From Anaeramoeba ignava (lineage: Eukaryota; Metamonada; Anaeramoebidae): a DNA stretch of 64,000 bases. The translations under genes and the position numbers were made by a program. Positions 36,902 through 49,281 of this stretch are shown here, piece by piece (the first letter of the stretch is position 1; the number at the start of each line of letters is the position of its first letter). Location of the stretch: contig JAPDFW010000136.1 in assembly GCA_028826165.1 (NCBI GenBank), forward strand, positions 62,001 to 126,000, written 5' to 3'. The notes under the pieces are model-generated. The model saw only the letters and a program-made list of their open reading frames with translations, was not told where the DNA came from and ran no database searches.

Positions 36902-39900
36902 ATGGAAATAGAAATACAAGAAGCAGAACAATTTTTATCAAATATTTTTAAAAAAACAATTTCTTTTAATTTAAATGAATTAAAATTTTCAATTAAAATT
37001 TGTAAATTATTGAAAAGAATTTATCCAGAAATTGAATTTTCTATTTCAAAGTATCAAAAACAAATATTTTTTCTATTTTTGCTTTTTTTACTTTCTTTTT
37101 AAAAGTAGATAAAAAAGAATTGTTTATAATTTAAAAATTTTATTTAGAATAATTTTTAATAATTTATTTTTAATTTAATATTTTATTTATAATTTAATAA
37201 TTTATAATTTAATTTTATTTATAATTTAATTTATAATTTAATTTATAATTTTAATTTATAATTTTATTTATAATTTTATTTATAATTTAATTTTTATAAT
37301 TTTTAATTTTTTTAATTTATAATTTATTTATTTTAATTTATAATTTAATTTTAATTTAATTTTAATTTAATTTAAATTTAATTTATAATTTAATTTATAA
37401 TTTTAATTTTATAATTTTATTTTTAATTTATAATTATAATTAATTTATATTTATAATTTTATTTATAATTTTTTTTTAATTTATAATTTTATTTATAATT
37501 TTTATTTATAATTTTATTTATAATTTTTATTTTTATTTATAATTTTAATTTTTATTTATAATTTTATTTATAATTTTATTTATAATTTTTTTTTATATTT
37601 TTATTTTTATTTTAATTTATAATTTTATTTATAAATTTTATTTATAATTTTATTTATAATTTTATTTATTTTATTTTATTTTTTTATTTTTATTTATAAT
37701 TTTATTTTATTTAATTTTATTTATAATTTATAATTTTTATAATTTTATTTTAATTTAATTTATAATTTAATTTATATTTTAATTTATTTTATTTATAATT
37801 TTTATTTTTAATTTTTTTATTTTATTTATTTTATTTTTATTTATTTTAATTTATATTTTTATTTTATTTATTTATTTATTTTATTTTAATTTTTATTTAT
37901 AATTTAATTTATAATTTTATTTTAATTTTTAATTTTAATTTATTTAATTTTAATTTATAATTTTTATTTATAATTTAATTTTATAATTTTAATTTTTATT
38001 TATAATTTTTATTTATTTTATTTATAATTTTATTTATAATTTTATTTATAATTTTATTTATAATTTTATTTATAATTTTATTTATAATTTTTTATTTATA
38101 TTTTATAATTTATTTTATAATTTTTATTTATAATTTTATTTATAGTTTTATTTTATAATTTAATTTATAATTTTATTTATAATTTTATTTATAATTTTAA
38201 TTTATAATTTTTATTTTAATTTTATTTATAATTTAATTTATAATTTTAATTTATAATTTTATTTATAAATTTAATTTATAATTTTATTTTAATTTTTTAT
38301 TTATAATAATTTTATAATTTTATTTATATTTTATTTTAATTTTTTATATTTTATTTTAATTTTTTATTTATAATAATTTTATAATTTTATTTATATTTTA
38401 TTTTAATTTTTTATATTTATAATTTAATTTATATTTAATTTATAATTTTAATTTTAATTTTATTTTTAATTTTATTTATAATTTATTTATAATTTATTTT
38501 TATAATTTAATTTTTAATTTTATTTATAATTTTATTTATAATTTAATTTTAATTTTTATTTATAAATTTTATTTATAATTTTATTTATAATTTTATTTAT
38601 AATTTTTATTTTAATTTATTTATTTTATAAATTTTTATTTTTTTATAATTTTATTTATAATTTTATTTATAATTTTATTTTTAATTTATTTAATTTTATT
38701 TATAATTTTTATTTATAATTTAATTTTAATTTTTTTATTTTAATTTATAATTTAATTTATAATTTAATTTATAATTTAATTTATAATTTAATTTTATTTT
38801 AATTTTATTTTTATTTAATTTTTAATTTTATTTTATTTTTAATTTATAATTTTAATTTATAATTTTAATTTATAATTTAATTTATATTTTAATTTATAAT
38901 TTAATTTTATTTTATAATTTTAATTTATAATTTAATTTATAATTTAATTTATAATTTATAATTTTTATTTAATTTATAATTTTATTTATAATTTTATTTA
39001 TAATTTTATTTATAATTTTATTTATAATTTTATTTATAATTTTATTTATAATTTTATTTATTTAATTTATAATTTAATTTATAATTTTATTTATAATTTT
39101 ATTTATAATTTTATTTATAATTTTATTTATAATTTTATTTATAATTTTTTAATTTATAATTTTATTTATTTATAATTTTATTTATAATTTTATTTATAAT
39201 TTTAATTTATAATTTTATTTATAATTTTATTTATAATTTAATTTATAATTTTTATTTTATTTATAATTTTATTTATAATTTTATTTATAATTTAATTTAT
39301 AATTTTATTTATAATTTAATTTATAATTTAATTTATAATTTAATTTATAATTTAATTTATAATTTTATTTATAATTTTATTTATAATTTTAATTTATAAT
39401 TTTATTTATAATTTAATTTATAATTTAATTTATAATTTTTAATAAAAAAAAAGAAACAATTCAGATGAAAACTTCAAAAACTTTTTTGAAGAATGCAAAA
39501 AACAAGAGATAATTGAAAAGGAAACAAATCCAACAACGGATAAACAAATAATATCAAAAATACTACTCAAAATAAAAGAAATCACAACATCACCAAATTC
39601 CCCAAAGAAAAAAATTAAAATAAAAGGACCAAAAAGCCCAAAAAAAGAAATAACATCAAAAGAACTAACAGCAATAATTCAAGAAAGACTTGAAACAACA
39701 AAAACAAACAAGAAAAAAAGTATAAAACAAAAAATGAATGAAGAAAAAATATTCTCAACAATCGAATCTACAAACGTTACAGAATGGGTTCTTCAGGATC
39801 CTGAACTCTACACAAAATCAAGCTTCGATTCAAAAGCGCCGATGCAGATCTCGCCTTTTTCTCTGCTCCAAGATCTCGAGCACATCCCTCAAGAAGTAAT

Positions 39901-42900
39901 CGCATCTCTTAAACAAAAATTCGCATCAAATGAATCAAGTTTTGATGCTCTCTTGATCAGTGAAACAGGAACAACATCAACCTCAAGCATTGCAATCACA
40001 TCACAAAACATTTGCATATATATTCAGGGCTCTCTGCATTTCCGATACAAATTTAACGCATCTCGATTAATTAAAGTGTTTTTGAGTCCTTCAAAACAAA
40101 ATCAATTGAAAATTATTTTTCCGAATCAAGAATTTGTTTTCCAAACAAGAAATCAACTGGAAGTTTTTTTGATATGGAAAGTAATTCTGATGTTTCAAAC
40201 CTACTATGGGAATCTCCCTGAAACACATCCGATCAGTGGTGATGTGATTGGGTTAGACCACGAAGTAGAAGCAATAGCACTTCGTTGTGAAGCCAAAAAT
40301 GAAGCTGTTTTTCCGGTTCAAATTTACATCTCGAAAGCAAACAAGGAATCCATAAACCTCAAACTTTCAGCAACTCATTTCACCTTATTTTCAGTCAATT
40401 CCCCAACATTAAGTTTGGCATGGGAATCCTCAGTTTTCCATTGTGTGGAGTTCAAAAATAATTCTTTACAAATACAAATTGCTTCAGCAATCCAAAATTT
40501 TGATTTTGCAAAAGAAAAGGAAAATTTGGATAAAATTAAAAAACAATCAAATGCAAATATAGTGATTGATTGCAATAATATCGGCAAAAGAAAATTAATT
40601 TCCAAATGCATTTCTTTGTTTTCGGAATCAAAATCATTCCCAAAAGAAAAACAGCCTGATTTGCCATCAAAACAATTTTCGATAAAAATGGAACAAGAAC
40701 AAAAAAACAACCAAAATTTACTTCCATTTTTGGCAGAACAAAATCTAAGAAAAAATTGTTTTGCAGAGTTTAATCTTGTTGATGGAGCACCAACAATCAT
40801 TCAGTCAAATACAATTTTAGAGCCTTTTGATTCACCACTATTTTTTTACGAAAGAGAAAGTGAACTTTTTGAAAAGCACCAAACAAACACTCTTTCTGAA
40901 TCGCGATTTCAAATTGAGACTTGCGGAATCCGTCAAGAAAATGTGGAACTTGTCTTGGATGTAAAGCATATTCAATTTCTATATCACAAAAACAAAAAAC
41001 TGTTGATTTCTCCATATTTCAAAGAAACAAGAATCCTCTTACATTCAAAAGAACCTCTTTATTTTGTTTTGATATTATCTCCCATTAAAAGATTTCTTCT
41101 CAAGACAAAAACAACAACCGAAAGAAGTAAAATATACAGAGATTTCACGAGATTCTTTAACATGCAAGAAGACAATAAACAAAACCCGACCAAAATTTAT
41201 CACACATTATCTCACATAAGCACACGCAAATATTCAGATGAAATCACAAAACTCTCACAGTCTTTGTCTTCTTTGTCGTATTTACGCACAGCATTATTCA
41301 ATTATTTTCCTGATGAAAAAATCAAAAAAAGCCAAATCGATCAAGATTTGCAAAACTCATCGCAATTCAATATTTTTGTTGCAAATTCTTTTAATCAAAT
41401 TGTTGGGATTGGAAATATAACTTTATACACATCGCACTTCGAGTTTATATTCAAGGGAGCGGATGATACCGCCCTTCTCTCAAACCCCGAACACTCTTCC
41501 ATCATAATTTCTCGGAAAATATAGTTGTTATTCGCTTCCTCTTTTCCAAAACGATCCTGATAGTTTATTCTGCAAGTTTTTTCTTGATGAGGATAGTTTT
41601 GTGAACATAGTTTTTCCTTCTGCACAAACAAGGAATATTTTTATTAATGATTTCTCGATGAAAAGACGACCATTTGTAGATAATAATGTTCTAAAAGGAT
41701 TTGCGCATCGATGCACCTTTATAAGCTCCAAAGGATCTGAGGAAGGCTTTATCAATCTTGAAAGCGATCATTACACTGTCAAAACAAATCTTGATTCTTT
41801 TTCATTAATATACGCTCATTCAAACGCAATTGAAAAAATTGATAAGAAATCGGGAAAATTTTATTTCAGTCCAACAACATATTTTATCGTTGAATTTGAA
41901 ACTGAAGCTAAGTTTGAGATTTTCCTTGATGATTTCGAAATTAAACGAGAAGCATTCATCTCGAAATCGGCTGGTTTTGGATATGAAACATTCCGAACAT
42001 TTATCTATGAAAAAGGAGGCAAATTAATGAGTGCAAAAGTGATTCTTTCAAGAAATCACATCGCAATCGTCACAGATCCCTTTGTCGCATTTATTCACAT
42101 GCGTCTCAATCTCCAGTTCTTGGTTTATGGCGTTAAAATGCTGAAAATAGAAATCCCAGAAATAGCATCTCTTATTCTTGAGTTCTCTCAGCCTCGAAGA
42201 AGAGCCAAGTTCATTCAATCGTGCAGATCACTTCAAAATAAGCTTTTCGACAAAATGTTCCTAAACCAAAATCTTCCGCAAGTTTTTCATGCGTTTTTTC
42301 TTCATGAAAAAGGAAAACCATCAACAACAAAAATAGAGATTCATTCCGAGGATATTATATTCTTTACCCAGAAAACAATTATTCGCAAATATATTCCCAA
42401 TATCAAACTATTTTTTGATGATTCATTTCCTCGAGTTTACAGGATTGATTTCACTGATTCACAGAAAAATATTTTCTTCACTCTTGCAGACAACACCCAA
42501 CATGAACATTTCACAAGCATTTTAAAACACCACCAAAACGAGCTTCATAAGAAACGCAAACAACAAATCGAGCATCTTACAATTGCAAGAAAAAACTTGC
42601 TCGAAACAGATTTTTATGTCTCTTTACTCAACAATGATTCCCAACTAATCCAGGAAGGAATTCTTTCGTTTTCCGATAAAGTGATTGAGTTCAGAAATAT
42701 CCAACAAAATATTTACATTTCTTTGGACCAAATTGCAAATATTACAGAAAAATCAAATGATCCAAAATCACTCAAAATTGACACAATCTCATTTTCTTAT
42801 ATTTTTTCTTTTTCCTCGCCAATTCTCGCCAAATCATTTCTCAAAACATATATTTTTGTTCGTCCACAAAATTCTTGGATTGTTGCTCTTCTTGATGAAA

Positions 42901-43391
42901 ATTCTAATTTTCTTCGTAATGCAAAAATAGAAATTTCAAAATCACAAATTATTCTTACTGATAATGATTCTGAAATTAGTTTTGATGCAAATGATTCTCA
43001 AATTTCATCGCGAAATGACCAACCACTTTCAGTTAAAATTACAAACCAAGACAATTCTTATATCTTCAAATTATACTCTCAACCCAATTTTGAACAATTC
43101 TTTTCTCAACTTTCTAATATCTATTTTTTGAAAAAATTCAATATTCAATTAGTGGATGAAGAAAATAATCAAAATAAAAATGCTTTTTTAAAATTCCAAA
43201 AAGAACAGATTCAAATTGAAATTTCTGAAAAAGAAAAAATTGCATTTTCAAGAAAACAAACTGAACTTATAACAAATCCAGAAATAGGAAATAAAGTGAA
43301 ACTGATCAACAATAATGAAACTTATGTGATTTTATTTTCTTCTTTAAAAATAGCTGAACAATTTCAGAAATCATTTAATCGTTTGAATTAA
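36902..43391 (+). CDS. Large protein of tandem PH-like modules (one frame break)
   Basis: Exon 1 is 36902-37050 and exon 2 is 39454-43391, joined in phase 2 across a 2.4-kb repeat intron. The N-terminal part is helical, then Lys/Pro-rich (PNSPKKKIKIKGPKSPKK). The long second exon contains repeated beta-rich modules of about 100-130 residues. Each ends in an amphipathic segment with aromatic and basic residues (QLEVFLIWKVILMF, RAKFIQSCRSLQNKLF, NFEQFFSQLSNIYFLKKF), the signature of degenerate PH domains. At about 41,503-41,512 the frame changes by one base; reading one base fewer keeps the beta-module continuous. A GT-AG solution removing about 90 nt also works in phase but would delete part of a module. 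I recognise no orthologue. Stop codons of this gene and the convergent protease candidate are only 22 bp apart. Confidence 0.6.
37051..39453 (+). repeat. 2.4-kb TTTATAATTTTA-repeat intron of the PH-like gene
   Basis: The longest intron in the window. It consists almost only of A and T in TTTATAATTT(T)A units of 11-13 bp, bounded by GTATCA and AAAAAG. One TATAGTTTTA near 38,143 is the only internal place where I saw G. Confidence 0.93.
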
Positions 43392-43413
43392 AAAGAAAAC
43401 AAAAAAGAATTTT

Positions 43414-44231
43414 TTAATTTTTATTTTTATTTTGATTTTGATTTTCTAAACTTTGATTCAATAAATCCATCAAAGAACCAAAATCAATTTGATTTGAATC
43501 CTTTCCATCTTTTTCCTCTTTTTCTTCTTTTTTTTCTTTTTGAGAAAAATCTAAATTTGATAATAAATTTGATAGTTGATTTTCCAAAAGAATTTGATTT
43601 TCGGATTTTTTAAAAACACCAAAAGAATTGACTTCAACTTGATTAATAACACTTTGAAAAGTATCAAATTGAGAAATTCCCGAAATTGGAGGAAATCTAA
43701 TTTTCAAATAATTTTGGAGGTCTTTAAGTGAATGAAAGAAAAGAAAACCAGCTCCATTCATACCAAGATGCCTGTGAGCATGAGAATCAAAATAGGCGAA
43801 AATATCACGATCCAAATCAAGAAATAAAGCGACACTTTCAGGCGGTTTTACAATAACTGCAGCCGTTGGAATTTGTTTTTTTTCACAACAGAAACAAATT
43901 GAGTAACCCAATTTGCTTGATAATCAAGAAGTAAAACTTGAGTTTTCATTGTTTCTTCAAGCGGTTTGAATTCTCCTTCAAATGCTAAATTTTTCACTTC
44001 AGAAAACCCAAAATGTGTTGATTCTGTCCCGAAAATATTCTGTAAATTTTCATACTTAAACATTCCATTTACTAATATTTGTTCTAATTCTTGTTCCGTT
44101 ATTTCTATTCCTTTTTCTATTAATAATAAACTTGCTTCTGTTGCCATAATTACACATCCTGAAGATGAACCTAATTGATATTGAGAAAGATCCGTGATAA
44201 TTGTTTTTTGAAAAGAGAAATTATAATCCAT
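43414..44231 (-). CDS. Candidate papain-like cysteine protease (one frame break)
   Basis: Two overlapping frames, 44231-43848 and 43911-43414, separated by a run of eight A (sense strand) that would need nine for continuity. The joined product would be about 270 aa. The N-terminal block has Gln19 and, seven residues later, Cys26 in the segment LGSSSGCVIMA, the spacing of an oxyanion-hole Gln and nucleophile Cys in papain-like proteases. After the junction comes PESVALFLD, then AYFDSHAHRHLG, where an Asp-Ser-His could supply the catalytic His, and a G-A-G-F-L-F-F strand. This Cys...DSH arrangement is reminiscent of ubiquitin-specific (deneddylase-like) papain folds. The C-terminus is Lys/Glu- then Asn/Gln-rich. 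Family assignment is tentative. Confidence 0.5.
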
Positions 44232-44368
44232 TTTAAATCAAGAAAATGAAAAAATGAAAAAATGAAAAAAAAATTTTTTAATTTTAATTTTGATTTTGAT
44301 TTTGATTTTGATTTTAATTTGAAAAAAAAAATATAATTTGATTCCAATTTTTTCCCTAAAGATATTTT
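44232..44368 (-). promoter_or_regulatory. Promoter of the protease candidate gene
   Basis: On the minus strand, TTTTTTTTTCA and TTTTTTCA units run up to about 15 nt before the ATG at 44231. A short AAAATC array (44,281-44,320) lies behind it. Confidence 0.4.
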
Positions 44369-45064
44369 TCAATCTATTTTCTTGTTAATTTTCTTCAAAC
44401 AACTCTTTATTTCTTCATCAAATTTTTGATCCAAAAAAACTCCTTCTTTTGAAAACCATTCAGTAATTTCCTTTTTAAAACTTGCTAATTCAGAGTTCAA
44501 GTTTTTTTTTGGAGAAAATAATTTATTTAGAGAATATTGAATATACAACAAGCTATTTTTTGTGTTTTCTAAAAGTGAGAAATTGTATTCAGAAGTTGTA
44601 TAATCAAAAGAAGTTAAAACTATAAATTTTCTTTTGAAATTTTTCTCTTTCATTTTTTCCGATTTATTTTCATCACTTTCAACAAAAAATCCTAAATACT
44701 TTCCCACATAAAAATCTGATATGAAAGTAATGATGATCCAAATGATAAAAAAAATTATTGTGCAAATGTGTGATGTTGTTTGGTTGATTTCCCAGCTTCT
44801 CCCAAGTTTATATCCTGTGACAATAATAATAGTCCCTAAAATTATGCAGAAGTTTCTCAAATGAATCCATCCTTGTTTTTCCACCAGACCCATACTTGGA
44901 AAAATCTATTTGGAAAAGTTATATTGAAAATTTTTTTTTTTTCAAAATTAATTTTTTTTTTTTGAATAAATTTTTTCTAATAAATAAACTTTTAAAATTT
45001 CAGAATCAAGAACATCTTTAATTTTAGATCCATTATTTAAAGGAACTTTAATTGGAGAAGTCAT
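44369..45064 (-). CDS. SPCS2: Signal peptidase complex subunit 2 (SPCS2/SPC25)
   Basis: Exons 45064-44990 (25 codons) and 44905-44369 join in phase 0 (donor GTTTAT, acceptor ATAG) to 203 aa. SPCS2 is the non-catalytic membrane subunit of ER signal peptidase that contacts the translocon. Features: a short N-terminal helix (KIKDVLDSEILK) joined by splicing to the VEKQGW segment; two adjacent membrane segments (about residues 39-56 and 67-84, the second ICTIIFFIIWIIITFISDF); and a cytosolic C-terminal domain with KRKFIVLTSFDY and FKKEITEWFSKEGVFLDQ, matching the family's final alpha/beta motif. Length and topology agree with the family. It shares a 75-bp divergent promoter with the RCC1-BTB gene. 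Confidence 0.82.
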
Positions 45065-45139
45065 TTAATTATTAAAAAAAAAATAAAAAAATGAAAATAA
45101 AAATGAAAATTATTTTTTCATTTTTTTTCTTTTTCAAAA
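45065..45139. promoter_or_regulatory. Divergent promoter of SPCS2 and RCC1-BTB genes
   Basis: A 75-bp spacer with TTTTCATTTTT elements on both strands: TTTTTTCATTTTTTTTCTTT about 10 nt before the plus-strand ATG, and TTTTCATTTTTTTATTTTTT before the minus-strand ATG. Confidence 0.45.
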
Positions 45140-46933
45140 ATGAATGAAATTTTATTTTTTGGAAGAAATGAAAAACCAATTCTTATCGAAAATGAATCAC
45201 AAAAAATAACAAAACCAATTCAATTTAAATTTGAAAATGAAAATGAAAATGAAAATGAAAATGAAAATGAAAATGAAAATGAAAATGAAAAACAAATTAA
45301 ACAAATTTCAACAGGTTATTTTTCAACAATTTTCCTTTTTAAAAATGGAAAAGCAATAGAATATTTAAATGGAAATGATTCAAATGAAAAAATCCAAATT
45401 GAAGAAAATATTCAAAAAGTAACTGTTGGTTTTCAAAATGAAGCTATTTTAACAAAAGAAGGAAATGTATTTGCAAAAGGAAAAGATATTAATCCAAATA
45501 ATCCAAATGAATTTATCAATATTTCATCATTAATTGAAGATAAAAATGATAGAATAATTCAAGATGTTGCTTCAGGATACAATTCAATTTACTTATTAAC
45601 TTCAAATCAAAATGTTTATGGAATTGGTTCAAATCAATATGGTCAACTTGGTTTTGATTCTAAAACACTTAGAAAAATCAGAAAAACCAATTTTAATGAT
45701 GAAAAATGTTTCTAAAATATTTTCAGGAAATTGTTCAAATTTTGTTTTTCTTTTAAATTCAAATCAAGAATTATTTGGATGCGGATATAATGAATCTAGT
45801 CAACTTGGATTAGGAGAATCGTTAATTGGAAAAAAAATCCAAAAACTAACCAAAATCCAAAATATTCCAAAAGGTAAAATAATTGATATTCAATCTGGAA
45901 ATTATCATTCAATAATGTTGATTGAAAATGAAAATCTAAAAAGAAAACTTTATTCATGTGGAGATTATATTTATAATGGACTTGGCAAAATATATGAAAA
46001 TACTTATGAATTTACTGAAATCAAATCATATTTATTTGAAAATGATGATATTCTTGATTTTTCTGTTGGTGATTGCAGCAATCTGATTTTAACATCCAAA
46101 GGAAAACTATTCACATTTGGGAATAATTATTATGGTCAATTAGGAACTGGAGATACAAATAATCAATCAATTCCAATTCAAATTGAACTTCCTAAATTAA
46201 GATTTAATGAAGAAATTTCAATTATCATATTTCTTGTGGAGCTAATAAATCATTTTTTTATTATTCTCCTCCTTCTTTTTCCAATCTTGAAGAAGATTTG
46301 ATAAAATTATTTAGAAGAAAAGAATTTTGCAATATTTCATTTAAAACAGAAAATGGAGAAATAATTGAAGCTCATAAATTAATATTGAAATATAGATTAA
46401 ATCAAAATCAAAATCAAATTGAAAAACTTCAAGAAATTATTTCAAAGAAATCAATTAAAGAATCTAATCAAATATTTGAAATGATTTATTCAAACAATTC
46501 CAAAATAAATCCAAAATTATATTCTGAAATTAAAGAAATTATAAATTCAAATGAAAAAATTGAAGAAACAATGAAAAGAATTTATTTAAATGAAAATGAA
46601 AATGAAAATGAAAAAGATTTTATAATTGAAAGAAAAGAAAAACAATATAAATTTCCTAAATTAATATTAATAATGAGAAGTGAATTATATCGAGGAATGT
46701 TTTTATCTGTAACTGAAGATAAATCTAATAAAGTTACAGATTATAGTGAATTAAGTAATAAATCATTTCAAATATTTGAATATTGGATTTATTCAAATCA
46801 AATTAAAAATGAAATTCAAATTACACAACAAATAATTAATGAAATTCAAATTGGAATTGATTATTTTCAATTAAATCAAACAAATCCAAATTTATTTGAT
46901 TTATTAATTAACAAATTTAATAATCAAAATTAA
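45140..46933 (+). CDS. RCC1-repeat and BTB protein (two compensating frame breaks)
   Basis: Residues near the start include an EN-dipeptide tract. RCC1 blades follow: VYGIGSNQYGQLGF, LFGCGYNESSQLGLGE, LYSCGDYIYNGLGK and LFTFGNNYYGQLGTGD, each with the G-x-N-x-x-G-Q-L-G pattern. The C-terminal part is a BTB-type domain (NISFKTENGEIIEAHKLIL and RSELYRGMFLSV). The frame changes by one base near 45,684 (run of five A; four would keep the frame) and returns near 46,218 (run of three T; four would keep it). The regained frame reads ISCGAN, the usual end of an RCC1 blade, so the two changes compensate. A degraded partial copy of its BTB part lies at 50.4 kb. Confidence 0.72.
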
Positions 46934-47609
46934 TAAAGAAAATAAGAACAGATTTAAATTAATATTTAATTTATAAATTAATTTAAAAATATAATTTAAT
47001 ATTTAATTTTATTATTAAAATAATAATTTATTGTTTTAGATTTGAATATTTTATTATTTAAATATTTAACATATAAATATAAAAAATAAGAATTGATTTA
47101 AATTAATATTTAATTAATAAATTAATTTAAAAATATAAATTAATATTTAATTCTATTATTAAAATATTAATTTAATGTTTTAGATTTAAATATTTTATTA
47201 TTTAAAAATATTTTGAAAATTGATTTTTGAAATTAAAATTTTATCTTTTTTTTTGAATTAAATTGAATTAATATTAATTTGGAAATTTGTTTTAAAATTT
47301 AAATTTATTAATAATTTTTAAATTCCAAAAAAAAAAATTAAATTAAAAATTAAATTAAAAAATAATTTTTCCTTTTTTTTTAATAAAAAATTAATAAAAA
47401 ATAATAATAATTTATTAATAAATTAATTTAAAATAATAAATTAAAAAGAAAATTAAATTAATTATTAATTTAAATTTATTCTCATTTTTATATTTTTATT
47501 TATTTTCAAAATCCACTTTTTTTATTCATTTTTTTTTTAATTTTTTTTTTCATTTTTTTCCTTTTTTTTAATAAACAAAAACAACAAAAAACAAAAAACA
47601 AAAAACAAA
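46934..47609. repeat. AT-rich intergenic region with a 144-bp direct duplication
   Basis: No gene is visible. A segment starting with GATTTAAATTAATATTTAAT at 46,951 is repeated at 47,095 with several substitutions. The end holds a TTTTTTTTCATTTTTTTCC tract about 45 nt before the next ATG, followed by CAAAAAA units. Confidence 0.65.
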
Positions 47610-49281
47610 ATGGATAATAATAATAATAACCAAATTCAAAATCCAAATGCAAATCAAAATGAAAATGAAAATCAAAATGAAATGAAAAATTTAAAAAAAA
47701 AAGTAACAAAAAATTTAATTAAAGATTATTCAAACCTTTTAAATGGAAATTCATTTAAAGACTTTTCAATTTTTGTTGAGAATAAATCAAATCCTTTTGA
47801 AATTAAAGTTCATAAATCAATTTTATCTTCAAGATCTCCTTTTTTTAATGAATCATTAAGGCAAGAATCTCTTTCTATTTCTTTAAATCAATTTAATAAA
47901 AGAGAAATGGAATCAATTTTGAGTTATATTTATTATGGAAATATTTCTTTTGAGAATCAAGAAAATCTTATTCAATTATTGGAAATTTCAATTTATTTTA
48001 AATTAAATTTATTGAAAGAAATTATTCAAAAAAAAATTTTAAATTCAATTAATTATTCAAATTTTTTCCAATTTTTATTCCAAAATCGAAATTTAAATTC
48101 AAATGAAATTGAAATAAAATGTTTTGAATTAATAAATCAAAATTTTTCCCAAATTCAGAATAATGAGAATTTATTCAATTTAACTAAAGAAGAAATTATC
48201 AAATTTATTCAATTTAAACAAGAAAAAAAAGAAATTTTTCAATTTGATTTTTTTCAATTTTTAAATAATTGGATTGAAAAAAGAAATCAAAAGATTAAAA
48301 GGAAAGAAAGAAAAAGAAAAAGAAAAAGAAAAAGAAAAGGGAATTGAAAAGAAAAGATTATTTCATTCTTTTTTTTCATTATTTGATAAAGATTCAATTT
48401 CAAAACAAGATTTTGATAAATTAAAACAATTTGATTTTTTTCCTAAATCTTTTTTAGTTGATATTCAAAACAAAGTTATTCAAGATAATCAACAAGAAAA
48501 TCAACAAATGAAAATTGAAATTGAAAACAAAGAGAAAGAGATTGAAGAGAAATGGAAGAAAGAAGTTGAAGATCAAAAATGAAAATTGAAATTGAAGAGA
48601 AATGGAAAAATGAAAATTGAAATTGAAGAGAAATGGAAGAAAGAAGTTGAAGATATGAAACCTATTTTTGATAAATATGGAGAACAATATCAAAAAGATT
48701 TGGAATATGAACAACAGATGAAAGATTTTGATAAGAATTTCCCTCAATTTGCAGATTCAGAAATTATTAAAGATATTGAATATGTTAAGAAATTACAAGA
48801 ATGGATAAATGATAATGATTTTTTTTCTAAAATGAAAAAAGGATTTTCAGCAAAAAGAGATGGATTTGATTCTGAAAATTGGCATAAAGTAGTTGATGGG
48901 AAAGGAAAAACATTAGTTATTATCAAAACAAAAGATAATTTTATTTTTGGAGGTTTTACTCAAGTTGGATTTAATGGAGATACAGGAGACATTAATGATT
49001 CAAATGCATTTATTTTTTCATTAAGAAATGATAAAGGGGATAGAATACCTGCAAAGTTTACATATAAACAAAATCGTGCAATTTATTCTGGTTTAATTTA
49101 TGGTCCATTATTTGGTGAAGGTATTCGTTTAGTTTCTAATTTACAACCTGGTTATTCAGATTTTGGTTATAGTTACAATCTACCTAATGGAATTACTTAT
49201 GGAACAAATGAAGCTAAAAGTTATTTAGCTGGTTCTTATAAATCATGGGTTGTTGATGAAGTTGAAACTTATTTCATTTAA
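47610..49281 (+). CDS. BTB-BACK-TLDc protein with frame breaks in the linker
   Basis: The N-terminal NQ-rich stretch is followed by a BTB domain (FKDFSIFVENKSNPFEIKV-H, SRSPFFNESLR, ILSYIYYGN) and BACK-like helices. A coiled, Lys/Glu-rich linker leads to a TLDc domain: FSAKRDGFDSENWHK, KGKTLVIIKTKDNFIFGGFTQ and SYLAGSYKSWVVDEVETYFI, the complete C-terminal TLDc pattern, including the terminal Glu-Thr-Tyr. TLDc proteins are linked to oxidative stress and V-ATPase regulation in other eukaryotes. The frame changes once in an AAAAGA repeat near 48,300-48,340. A TGA then occurs at 48,579-48,581, where a KIEIEEKWKKEVED-coding unit is tandemly duplicated out of frame. The gene may be intact with sequencing errors, or broken. 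Confidence 0.7.

Noticed and set aside
41428-41522. A short intron in the PH-like gene (GTTTAT...TATAG)
   Set aside because: It is in phase, but it would delete part of a beta-module; a one-base indel at 41,503-41,512 keeps the module whole and is preferred.
24385-46225. Programmed +1 frameshifting as in Euplotes
   Set aside because: The break sites share no slippery codon or AAA-TAR context, lie at varied homopolymers, and include opposite-sign shifts.
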